This document shows positions 1 through 7,804 of a DNA stretch of 15,325 bases, in pieces. The position numbers were made by a program, and so were the translations under genes. The notes under the pieces were generated by a model. It worked only from the letters and a program-made list of their open reading frames with translations, made no database searches and was not told the DNA's origin. Each line of letters begins with the position of its first letter. Position 1 is the first letter of the stretch. This stretch comes from Cudoniella acicularis. Taxonomy: Eukaryota; Ascomycota; Leotiomycetes; Helotiales; Helotiaceae. The stretch lies in contig JAAMPI010001371.1 of NCBI GenBank assembly GCA_013054445.1, forward strand, positions 1 through 15,325, read 5' to 3'.

Positions 1-2820
1 GGAGAAGATTGGACGGGGGTGTGAATGTGTTATGGTGAGGGGTGGGCGTTTATGATTGTTCTTTCTTGGAGAGAGGAAGGGAATCCTTGGATTCGTGTTA
101 AAAGTATTGTGGGTTTTGGAAAGGTGGCAGTTTGTTATGGTATAGATGGCGTTTACAAGAACAGGAATTCATCACGGTTGCACGAGAATTATGGAAGTAA
201 GATCACCTCACGGATAACAGCAACTCCTGCCCTGCTTTGTTGCTCTGCCTTTTCTTTTTCTTCGCTTCAACCCCTCTCTATAACCAAAGTCCGCACGTTC
301 GTTTCAAGTTCTCTGATCAACAGTCAGTTAACCACAAAATTCAAGTAAACTCTCCGCTGCCTTAAACATCAGCAATGCAACTCAATTCTCAACTTCCTTA
401 TTATTAAAACCAGAACTAGATATTCCTTTCCTTCACTATATAATAATACGAGGTTTAGAAAATCTTCAAAATTGCCAGAGAAAAAAAGAAACTTGATTCT
501 CAGCTACTACGTCGGAACCTGGGAGTGCTCTAAGCTGTTGGTTTCGTTCGTGCGTGCTGAGTGGCTTTAGCTTATGTCTTCAAGCGAAAGAGTAGGGAAG
601 GACATTTTGTTGCTTTGGGGTTGTGGGATGGGTGATTGTTGAGTTTGTTGAGTTTGCTGTTAGGCTTTTCTGTTGTTGTCGACACGGCTCTTGCTGTTAA
701 GGAAGGATTGCTTCACTCAAGTATCTCTCGTATTAACAACTTTTCCCCACACCCCATCAAGCCATCATTAACAACTATTCTTTTCTCGATAGCCAGGGAA
801 TTCCGAATCAAAGAAAGACATGCCATTCTTATCACAATCAACATGCAAAGCAGGAAAGTCTCCTCTTCAGGTCGATATTTTGGAATGGTATGGCGCTTAC
901 GTTAAGCATAAGAATCCTAGCGGTGGACTACTATTTTTATAATAGCAATATAGTATGGAGTGTGTTACACTGTGAAGTTGATGTTGGTATCAAAGCAATA
1001 AATTTATCCAAGTGGATAAAGTAAAGTTGGTTAGTTGGTACTCTTAGAGAGTGGTTTACGTCTAATTTGTATCTAGTGTGGGCTAGTATGTTGCGTGTAT
1101 TGTTGCAGTGGTTTTTTGAAGTTTGTTGGTGTTAAGCTGTTGGTTTTTTCATTTTTTCACCTCTGTTTTAAAAGAAGCACCGAAGAAGCAGAGTCGGTTT
1201 TAGGTATGAAACCTACCCCAAGCAGGCCATGGGAATTTTTTAGCTTGTCAACAGTGTTACCTCAATATTTGATGATAACTTTTGTAACATGTGTGGTCGG
1301 GAGAGCCGTGAGAAGGAAATTGAGCAGCAAAAATTATGTTTTTGGTCTCTTCGTTTTGTGTACTGGTGCTGGTATCTTTTGCGTGGTGTTATTGATTTAA
1401 GTTTGTAAATTTAGGGCTAGGTGGAGGTCTATTTACTACTGTCGCGTTTTCATTCATTGTTAGATTATCTATCACAGTCACGCCAATATTCCCCTGCGCA
1501 TCCCTCCCCTCGTCACTGAAGCACGACTAGCTCCTCCACCAGCGTCAGCTTCGACATTTTAACTTTAACCTACTATTAATTTCCAAGATGAAAACAGTAC
1601 CTCCTGGTTTTCTTTTCGTACAGACTTTTTGCAATCGTGATTCTGGCTCGCCAGCTGGGAAGGAAGCTGGGAAGCTAGAAAGTGGGAAAACTGCAGGAAG
1701 TCTTCCTTGTCTTTCTTTGTTGAGCTTGAAATTGAATTTTATTGTCTGGGGTTGGTCGTTGTGGAATACTAATCGATTTTTATGCTAGAAAGGGGAGTTT
1801 TTTTTTCCCCTGCACGCGTTTCTAAGAGGCTGGGATATGAGGATAAATATAACTTTTTTGGTTAGAAGAAACCGCTTGTCTCAAATTTTGAAGCTGCTTT
1901 CTGGATTTAGATCCCTCAGATGATATGCTTTGTACCGAAAGTGCTTTTGAGGAGAAGCTGAGCTACGGAAGTTATGTTATTGAGTCTGGACACTGGAGAT
2001 CTGGGGTTGAAGCGTTACTTTATATAACCGGTAACTTTTTCGTCTTTTCCATTGACAACGGAAACTTCGACCACCCGGTCGTCATCACGACCCCCGGGGT
2101 GCAAGGGAGGACTCAGAAGAGTCGGTTCAAAAAAACGGTGAGATTTGGAGGACCTGATGTCAGGTTCTTGGAAAGAAGCAGAGGCAGACTCTACGAGGCA
2201 GGTTAAACTTCTTCTGATCATGAATGGAAGTTTTCTTGTTGCTGCTGTGTTTTTACTTGTTGTCAAAGTATCACTTGCTGTCAAGAATAGTTTTCCCAAG
2301 TTTACATTGGAGGGAATAGTTAATATTAGTAACTAGCTACTCGTGTCTTCCGTCCATAGCAAGTCCCAGGAAACATATAAGCGACTCGCGAATCTTGAGA
2401 GAGTGAGTTCTCTTGCGAATTTATTTATCGTTAGTGATGATATTGGAAGTAGGAAGTAGGTGCGTTTGTTGGTGCTTTGATCCCTCGTTCTTCGTCGCTG
2501 TTTCTTTCCGAAGAAAGGTTCGAGGTTGATTTATGTGAAGGACTGCTTTGAGGAATTATGGCGTCGGGTGTCAGAACGCAGAAGTATGTTGGAAGTGGGA
2601 TGTCTTGGCACTTGCTAATTGGTATTTGATTCGAACTATGCTTCTGGTCTGTGGACAGCGTGCTATGCATAATAGTTGTCTCTCTTTTCTAGATCGACAG
2701 GATACGTTGAAGTTATGAATAGCCTCGGCTTTCTTGACCGCGAAATTCAATAGACTTTCTGGTAAGTAGACCTTGCCGGAGGTTAGCAAGGGATATCTAA
2801 GTGATGGAATTGTATCACTA
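1..2820. other. Gene-poor region, no recognisable gene
   Basis: I see no recognisable coding gene in this 2.8-kb stretch on either strand. Open frames are short (at most about 100 codons), several lack an ATG, and none matches a family I know. The least implausible small ORFs are 1588-1788 (66 aa, ATG in the context CCAAGATGA, after a pyrimidine-rich leader), 1925-2206 (93 aa) and a 38-codon frame from 2220 to 2336 with a hydrophobic start resembling a signal peptide. None has support beyond being open. A TATA-like CTATATAA lies near 437, and a T-run is bracketed by AGGGGA/TCCCCT near 1791-1815. The first 24 bases could be the end of an upstream gene (seven codons, then TGA), but this cannot be tested here. 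Long UTRs, non-coding RNA or decayed repeats are all possible. Confidence 0.5.
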
Positions 2821-2829
2821 CTCTAACTA

Positions 2830-3892
2830 TTACTCGACGTACTAAAGAAGAAGTCGTCCGAATCCTCGAGTTCCTCTACCTAAGTGTCTTGTAAATCGTA
2901 TGATTCGCTCTTATATATTAAAGTCGCAAGGATCGCTCGTCTAGCAGCAGAAACATAGGCAAGTAGAGAGATAAATTCCCTACTTCTATCTTAAGCAGCT
3001 TAGCGAACCCGTCCTGATTTATATACTTCCTACGACATAATTCTCTTGAAGGTCTTTAAGATCCCGATTAGGAACCCTTTCTCGTCCTAATTATAAACAT
3101 TTTTAGCAGATATATTATACTTTTCGACCGCTTAGAACAGCTATAGTAAAAAGGACACGTTAGTAATCAGATTTTTAAAGTATAGTAAAGCAACACGAAA
3201 AAACGCTTAACTAGATCATAAAACAGTTTATATGCAGGGCTATATTCACCCTTGACGCGTAGACTATCGATATTGCGTAGGTATAAGCTCTTTAGCTCAC
3301 TTTAGTAACGGCGGCAAAAATCAGAGACCTAGTTCTTCTTAACATCGCGTCCAATTATCTCTTCTACCAAGTTCTTGATCATCGAACTAGTCGGAGGGAT
3401 CCCACGCTCAGTCAAACGATTGATCTGGTTGATTAGAATACGTTCCTGGGCGTTGGTGAGGCATTGGTGCCTTTTGGACTGAAACTGCTCTCTGTGTCAC
3501 GACCAGACATGTGACTTGGATCACGTGGGTGTTATCGAGTTCACGAGTTCACGGACTGGAATCGATAACACTATAATTCGTGATCAACCACCACCTATAT
3601 AGCCATATAGTTTTCCTTTGTAGGAGCTGCGTGCTCAACTCATACAATCTTAGCAAGATAACATTCTACCTTGATCTGCTTGACACTTCAGCGACGATTA
3701 AACTAACGCCTCACGTGATATCGCATAACACGTGACAACAGAACGTTACGCTCTAGAGGTAGTTTGGCCTTTGGCACATTTTACCAACGTCGTACGCTCG
3801 AAATCGTACTTTCTGGCTATTGTAGCGTAATTAAGCTTCGATAAGCTCTTTAATTCAGCTAGCGCCTTCTGCATACGGTCTTCGTAGTTCAT
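2830..3892 (-). pseudogene. Pogo-type (Tc1/mariner superfamily) transposase pseudogene, interrupted and 3'-truncated
   Basis: Read on the minus strand, a transposase begins at the ATG at 3892-3890 with MNYEDRMQKALAEL, a Psq-type helix-turn-helix N-terminus reaching the TTSRA motif. The frame is then broken by an inserted element (3495-3737). It resumes from 3494 with a CENP-B/Tc5-type DNA-binding domain (CLTNAQERILINQI, RGIPPTSSMIKNLVEEI, a stop where Trp is expected, VSDFCRRY). After a shifted or inserted stretch near 3130-3220 comes the start of the DDE domain (YN-stop-DEKGFLIG) and then a piece resembling the family's ALIYxxESxDLQDTW segment. Homology fades near 2830, so most of the catalytic domain, including the later acidic residues, is missing. 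At least three stops sit where Trp is expected (TGG to TAG, i.e. CCA to CTA on the plus strand), which fits RIP. The copy is dead. The family assignment is firm from the domain order; exact ends are approximate. Confidence 0.85.
3495..3737. mobile_element. Probable solo LTR (243 bp) inserted in the pogo transposase pseudogene
   Basis: The segment begins TGTCACGACC and ends ACACGTGACA, so it has LTR-style TG..CA ends that also form a 7-bp inverted repeat (TGTCACG/CGTGACA). It splits the transposase reading frame between the TTSRA motif and the CLTNAQE motif, which are nearly adjacent in intact relatives; this identifies it as an insertion. Inside is a perfect 10-bp inverted repeat (GTGTTATCGA / TCGATAACAC) and a TATA-like CTATATAG near 3596. 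There is no coding potential. I cannot see a clean 5-bp target-site duplication (flanks CTCTG and ACAGA), which could mean decay, recombination between two elements, or a MITE rather than an LTR. That it is an insertion is well supported; the LTR class is an inference. Confidence 0.6.
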
Positions 3893-3968
3893 ATTGTGGG
3901 TGTTTAAAGTGGATGCTGCTCTCGGATAAAAAGCGGGAATTTAGGTGGAGTGGGAACTTGAGCGGGAA

Positions 3969-3983
3969 ATCGAGTAGCATAAT
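3969..3983. repeat. Target-site duplication, left copy (15 bp)
   Basis: Exact copy of 4130-4144. The two copies bracket the truncated LINE insert and mark its insertion point in the 5' flank of the older pogo element. Confidence 0.8.
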
Positions 3984-4129
3984 TGATTGATTGATTGATT
4001 TATCCTTTTTACGTCCTGTGTAAGTCAAAGACTATAGTAGGACGGCTAGGGTTTAAGCCCTAGCGAGTCAATAGTATTTACAAAAGGTAGTAATCCAAGT
4101 ATTCCAGGTGACAGTGAGGGTCTGGCCTT
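3984..4129 (-). mobile_element. 5'-truncated non-LTR retrotransposon (LINE/SINE) 3' end
   Basis: A 146-bp insert is flanked by a perfect 15-bp direct repeat, ATCGAGTAGCATAAT, at 3969-3983 and 4130-4144. On the minus strand it ends in GTAAAAAGGATAA followed by four tandem ATCA/TTGA tetranucleotides abutting the duplication. A simple-repeat 3' tail, a long variable target-site duplication and 5' truncation together are typical of target-primed reverse transcription. The insert also holds a near-palindrome, CTAGGGTTTAAGCCCTAG, around 4047-4064. The 5' truncation removes all coding sequence, so the parent family (Tad-like would be my guess) cannot be named from this piece. A tRNA- or 5S-derived SINE is the alternative, but no box A or box B is seen inside. 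Confidence 0.8.
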
Positions 4130-4144
4130 ATCGAGTAGCATAAT
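4130..4144. repeat. Target-site duplication, right copy (15 bp)
   Basis: Exact copy of 3969-3983. It is directly followed by the GCGCCAGCGCTAGG pogo-type terminal sequence, so the LINE entered next to the older DNA transposon terminus. Confidence 0.8.
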
Positions 4145-4200
4145 GAATGCGCCAGCGCTAGGAGACCAAAATCTCAACCCCATTTCAGCGCTAGCGTCTG
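4145..4200 (-). repeat. Degenerate pogo-type terminal sequence upstream of the HET gene
   Basis: The stretch beginning GAATGCGCCAGCGCTAGG contains CAGCGCTAG twice (4153-4161 and 4186-4194). It lies on the 5' side of the minus-strand transposase pseudogene, beyond the LINE insert, where that element's terminal inverted repeat is expected. It resembles 6867-6925 downstream of the HET gene in the same orientation. I could not find the matching opposite terminus below 2830. The assignment to the pogo element rests on position and similarity, not on a matched TIR pair. Confidence 0.5.
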
Positions 4201-4426
4201 CAAAACCCCAGAGCATGTCAAGCACTAAACCACGTTCCAAATTGAACGCGAACAAATCAAATCTCTAAGATAACCGCCTTTGCCGACGCAGTGCTGCATA
4301 CAAACGCCGCTCCCCACCTGCTGATGCCCAACTTCCGACCCTGCTCAACCGATTATTATTTCCTTAAGCTGGCCAAATTGGTTTGACTACACAGGTCTTG
4401 AGATCATTTAGCCACTTGTGGGAGCC

Positions 4427-6507
4427 ATGACAGAGGCTACTGAGTCCGATGCTAAAGTCCCTCCCCCGCCAACACAAGAGTCTAATAGTATGTGCAGTAT
4501 TTCTACGGATCAGTCTCGTAAACTAATGGGCAATAGCGGATAAAGGTATTACACAACGCGACTCTAGTTGTAAAATTTGCAGCGGTCTTATACCTCAAGG
4601 CGATTATCATCGAGAATCTAAAGTAAATATTGCCCAGCTCAGTGAGTCTTGGGATAAGGGTTGCAAGACTTGTGGCATTCTTCGAGACGTTTTTCTTGGC
4701 TGTCTACCGGATGCTGCCTCGCAAGAGGGGGAGGTAATTTGGAACATTCGATTGTCCCGTTTTAAGCCTATATGGCTTTCCGACTACACGGAAATACGAC
4801 TTGATATCTTTAAATTACCTAGTATGTGCCTCGTGGAATTTTGTATAAAATTATATTCTATCTTAATGCTACAGTGCTTTTAGCTGATTGTATGGTCTAG
4901 GCACTGTTGGTCCGTTTGGCTGCTTGCATAGTAGATCGATTCCATCTGGTCATACAGGCTCATCCGCAGCCTTTCGGCAGGCAAAGGAGTGGGTTACAGG
5001 ATGCACAAAAAGCCACAACCTATGTGGTACTGGTCCCGCTTGTCCACTTCCGACTCGAGTGCTTGACCTAGGAACAAACGAATCTTCCTCAATTTTCAAG
5101 ATCTGCGTCACGCAGAATAGAGTAGCGCGGTATATATGTCTCAGTCATTGCTGGGGCAGCCATAAAACCCCCACGACTCTTATAAAAGATAATTTAGATT
5201 CATTGGTCAAAGGATCTCTCATATCTGGCCTTCCTCAAACATACCAGGATGCTATACTAGTCACTAAGCGATTCGGTATACGATACCTTTGGATTGATTC
5301 ACTGTGTATTGTACAGGATAATGCAGACGACTGGCGACGAGAATCTTCGAAGATGGCGGAGGTATATCAAAACTCGTACCTAACTATCGCGGCAACGTGT
5401 TCAGCTGGTGGAGAAGAAGGAATATTTACGGCACCGCAACCTTCTTATGCAACAAAGACGTTTGAATTTAGTAACAAAGGATCCGAAACGCATATATACG
5501 GTCGTCAGCTTTTCCCGCATCACAGGTATGATCTACTAGGCGATTCAACGGCTCCGAGCGACTTTTCGAATACTTCGCCTTTACTAAGTCGCGCTTGGGT
5601 ATATCAAGAGCGACTTCTTTCGCCCCGCGTCCTCCATTTTATGCAAGAAGAGCTCGTGTTTGAGTGTGCGTATGGACGCTCTTGTGAATGTGGATATTTT
5701 CAATCTTCTCGTTACGACTTCTCACTCAAGAAGAGCTTTACAGAGTCAATTCAAAAGGCTACGAAGCAGCTAAACCAGGACCATTGGTATGAGGTTGTAT
5801 ATGTATACTCCAAGTTAAAGTTGACATTCGGAAAAGATAAACTTCCTGCCCTTTCTGGAGTTGCGAAACTAGTAAATAGACAGCTGAAGGATGTATATCT
5901 AGCTGGACTCTGGCGTTCCAACCTTGCTAAACAGCTTTGCTGGTCGAAACCAAATGGGCATCAAACGCCCAAGCCTCTCCAATGGCGAGCACCGTCATGG
6001 TCATGGGCAGCGACTGATGGTCGTGTTAGCCTATTCTCAACTCGGGATGAGACGTTCGTAACATTCCACGAGACTATCTGTGAGCCAAAAGGTATAGATG
6101 ATACTGGCGAAGTTAAATCTGGCTATATTAAACTATCTGGGAAAATCGCCCCTGCTGTCTTAGTACCGATGGAACTGAGAACGAGCGAAACACGCCGGTA
6201 TGGTGTGGACCCCAGTACACATTTTGATGTATCCGTTGGAGGAAAATGCGACCTTCACTACACTACATCATTCGATCCGGACTATAAAATTCCAGTTGAA
6301 TTTGATCAAGCATCCATGAACGTCACGTGCCTGCTCCTCATGGGCGGTCTTTCGGCGGGTAGCTGGACAGATCTCTTTTTGGTCTTGAAATTGGTAGACG
6401 AGACTATTCCTGAGTATGAGCGAATAGGGATAGTAACCCGCAAGACAAGCAGCAGAGAGGAATGGATCCCAGATGAAACCAAGACGGTAACTATTAAGAT
6501 TATTTAA
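4427..6507 (+). CDS. HET-domain (heterokaryon incompatibility) protein, 650 aa, three exons
   Basis: The model joins 4427-4487, 4537-4821 and 4901-6507 and encodes 650 residues. The ATG at 4427 (GAGCCATGA) is the only upstream start that splices in frame. Reading straight through hits TAA at 4541, and both introns have GTATGT donors and CTAAT/CTGAT branch sites. The N-terminal segment has two CxxC pairs (C32/C35 and C63/C66), a common lead-in to HET domains. The HET domain spans about residues 193-350: YICLSHCWG from 193, LWIDSLCIVQD at 245-255, KMAEVYQNSYLTIAAT at 266-281, and SRAWVYQER at 345-353. The typical C-terminal RAPSWSW is at 478-484. HET domains drive non-self recognition and cell death after fusion of unlike hyphae; many paralogues have no known allele interaction. 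No NACHT, ankyrin or WD40 partner domain is fused. Degraded transposons lie on both sides. The frame is intact, so it may be functional. Confidence 0.9.
4488..4536 (+). other. HET gene intron 1 (49 bp, phase 1)
   Basis: GTATGT donor, CTAAT branch site at 4523-4527 and TAG acceptor at 4535-4536. Removing it joins ..QESN and TDKGITQRDSSCKIC and bypasses the stop at 4541-4543. The length is typical for ascomycetes. Confidence 0.8.
4822..4900 (+). other. HET gene intron 2 (79 bp, phase 1)
   Basis: GTATGT donor, CTGAT branch site at 4884-4888 and TAG acceptor at 4899-4900. Upstream AGs at 4873-4874 and 4882-4883 would both lead to a stop (TAG at 4898-4900), so this is the only acceptor that keeps the long downstream frame. 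Confidence 0.85.
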
Positions 6508-6513
6508 GGTCTG

Positions 6514-6519
6514 AATAAA
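6514..6519 (+). terminator. Polyadenylation-like AATAAA after the HET gene
   Basis: AATAAA begins seven bases after the HET stop codon in an A/T-rich stretch. It is the only canonical signal near the gene end. It is very close to the stop, so cleavage may be directed by other fungal elements further downstream. Confidence 0.35.
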
Positions 6520-6609
6520 TTTAAGAATTTAAGCCCTATCAGAACATTCCTGCATAGTAGTCTAATAAAAGAAGGTCGACCGATTTCGCTACTAACTTAA
6601 ATGCACTGT

Positions 6610-6691
6610 ATTTGTTAAGGAAAGCATTGCAGTTCTAGCATGATGCTTCCTAGTAGTAACAGGACTTACTAGTAGTTGTCCTTTAACAAAT
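6610..6691. repeat. 82-bp foldback, possible MITE remnant
   Basis: The ends are inverted repeats, ATTTGTTAAGGA at 6610-6621 and TCCTTTAACAAAT at 6679-6691, which pair with a single one-base bulge. Inside are further self-complementary pieces, AAGCAT/ATGATGCTT and TAGTA/TACTA. No clear target-site duplication flanks it. It lies about 100 bases downstream of the HET stop, so it could also fold in the transcript's 3' end. Confidence 0.45.
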
Positions 6692-6710
6692 CAGTCCTAT
6701 ATTCGCAGAC

Positions 6711-6950
6711 GTGGCCAGTAATCTAGCCAGTGCAATCGATGCGTTAGTGTCCGGGAGCCAATTTTTGCTCCCCTTCTCGACGCCAGCTTCTGTCAAGCAC
6801 CAGCGCAATCGACGTGCCAGCGTTAGGGAGCCAAATTCCTTTCTGGCGCCAGCATCTGTCAGGCGACACAATGAGTGCGCCAGCTTGGCGGGACCGAATT
6901 TTGCTCCTTTGTTTACGCCAGCGCCCTGCGCCAGCGGAATGGACGCATCG
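6711..6950. repeat. Degenerate tandem repeat array with GCCAGC core, related to pogo terminus
   Basis: About three diverged units of roughly 65-75 bp can be aligned by eye. Each has a GCCAGC core, a GGGAGCCAA or GGGACCGAA box, a T/C-rich patch, and another GCCAGC followed by a CTGTCA- or CTGCG-like sequence. The first unit holds a small inverted repeat, GGAGC..GCTCC (6753-6770). The last unit (from ACAATGAGTGCGCCAGC near 6867) closely resembles 4141-4160 upstream of the HET gene, in the same orientation. Forward frames here are open for about 90 codons but only translate the repeat. It may be a remnant terminus of another pogo-type element. Confidence 0.55.
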
Positions 6951-7570
6951 GCAGGAGGGCGTCCAGATTCGATTCCCCCTAAATTATATTAGATAACTTC
7001 TGTGTGATTGTGGGGTCCACATTCAGTCCCTGCTTGGTACACAGTACATCGTTTCTAGCACGTCTCTTCAGTACTACCGTACGAAAGAGGGTTGCCAAAA
7101 TTCAAGAGACGGACAGGGGTCCTCGACTCCTTGTAAACCATAACAGAACTATACATTCTCAAAGAAAAAAAAAAATCCAGAATATCGACCACAACTGCTA
7201 GCTAATGAACGACGTGATTTCAAATATAGTATATGGGACTGGGACGGAGGTGAGTTGAGTAACAGAGGTGAGAGGCAAAGACGGGAGAAGGGGGGACCAG
7301 AATTTCGGTCTTTTCAGACACCCAGATATATAAAAATTTAGCAGTAATGCTTGGAAAGCGATTCCATATTGATTAGCATTGTAACCCAATGCTCTATGAC
7401 CATTGTCCTTCCATATAATCAACTGCAAATTCACAAAGCCGTTTCTTACATGATTCACGACTAAGCATAACATTGAAACAGGCCGAAAAAGCCTCACCAC
7501 GAAATACTGCCAGTCACCCTGAAATTCAAATCACACCTCTTTCTCTGCAACGCAATAATTTCTCCACAAG
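6951..7570. other. Intergenic, no gene seen
   Basis: This stretch separates the repeat array from the promoter side of the 804-aa gene. I see no recognisable protein on either strand. The open minus-strand frame across 7198-7500 lacks an ATG start and matches nothing I know. There is an A-run near 7165-7173. Confidence 0.5.
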
Positions 7571-7571
7571 A

Positions 7572-7577
7572 TATAAA
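7572..7577 (+). promoter_or_regulatory. TATA-like element upstream of the 804-aa gene
   Basis: TATAAA in the context AGATATAAATCT, about 228 bases upstream of the ATG at 7805, followed by a T-rich run and then an A/C-rich stretch such as is common in fungal 5' leaders. This placement would give a 5' UTR of roughly 150-200 bases. Confidence 0.35.
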
Positions 7578-7804
7578 TCTCCACTTTTTTTTGGCCTTCA
7601 TTCACGATGCGTTCGGATCCCACACTGCACTTGAATCACAAGATTTCCAGATTCCCCACAATCCAAAAATCGATAAAAGATCCAAGACATACAACCATAA
7701 CATATCCTTCTATCGATCGCAGCATTACTATTATCCACAACGGCAAACCAATTACCTAGCGTCTGAGAGACCACATACCGCCACTGCCACTCTCACCTAG
7801 ATCC

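Noticed and set aside
1095..1400. 101-codon frame with two hydrophobic stretches
   Set aside because: Starts at GTG with no ATG near its beginning and no similarity; hydrophobicity follows from T-rich DNA.
2145..2336. 63-codon frame with a signal-peptide-like segment (possible small secreted protein)
   Set aside because: Too short, overlaps another open frame and lacks Cys pairs or flanking gene signals; kept only as a mention in the gene-poor region.
4046..4255. 69-codon minus-strand frame upstream of the HET gene
   Set aside because: It spans LINE 3' sequence, the target duplication and the pogo terminus, so it is a chance frame through repeats.
4888..4900. A TTG start giving a 539-aa HET protein
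   Set aside because: Not a normal eukaryotic start. This segment is the end of intron 2, and the ATG at 4427 with two introns gives a full N-terminus with CxxC pairs.
6966..6976. Box B-like GATTCGATTCC, suggesting a tRNA or SINE
   Set aside because: One mismatch from the RNA polymerase III box B, but no box A at suitable distance and no cloverleaf can be folded.
6711..6996. Overlapping forward frames of 93 and 60 codons
   Set aside because: They only translate the GCCAGC repeat array in different frames.
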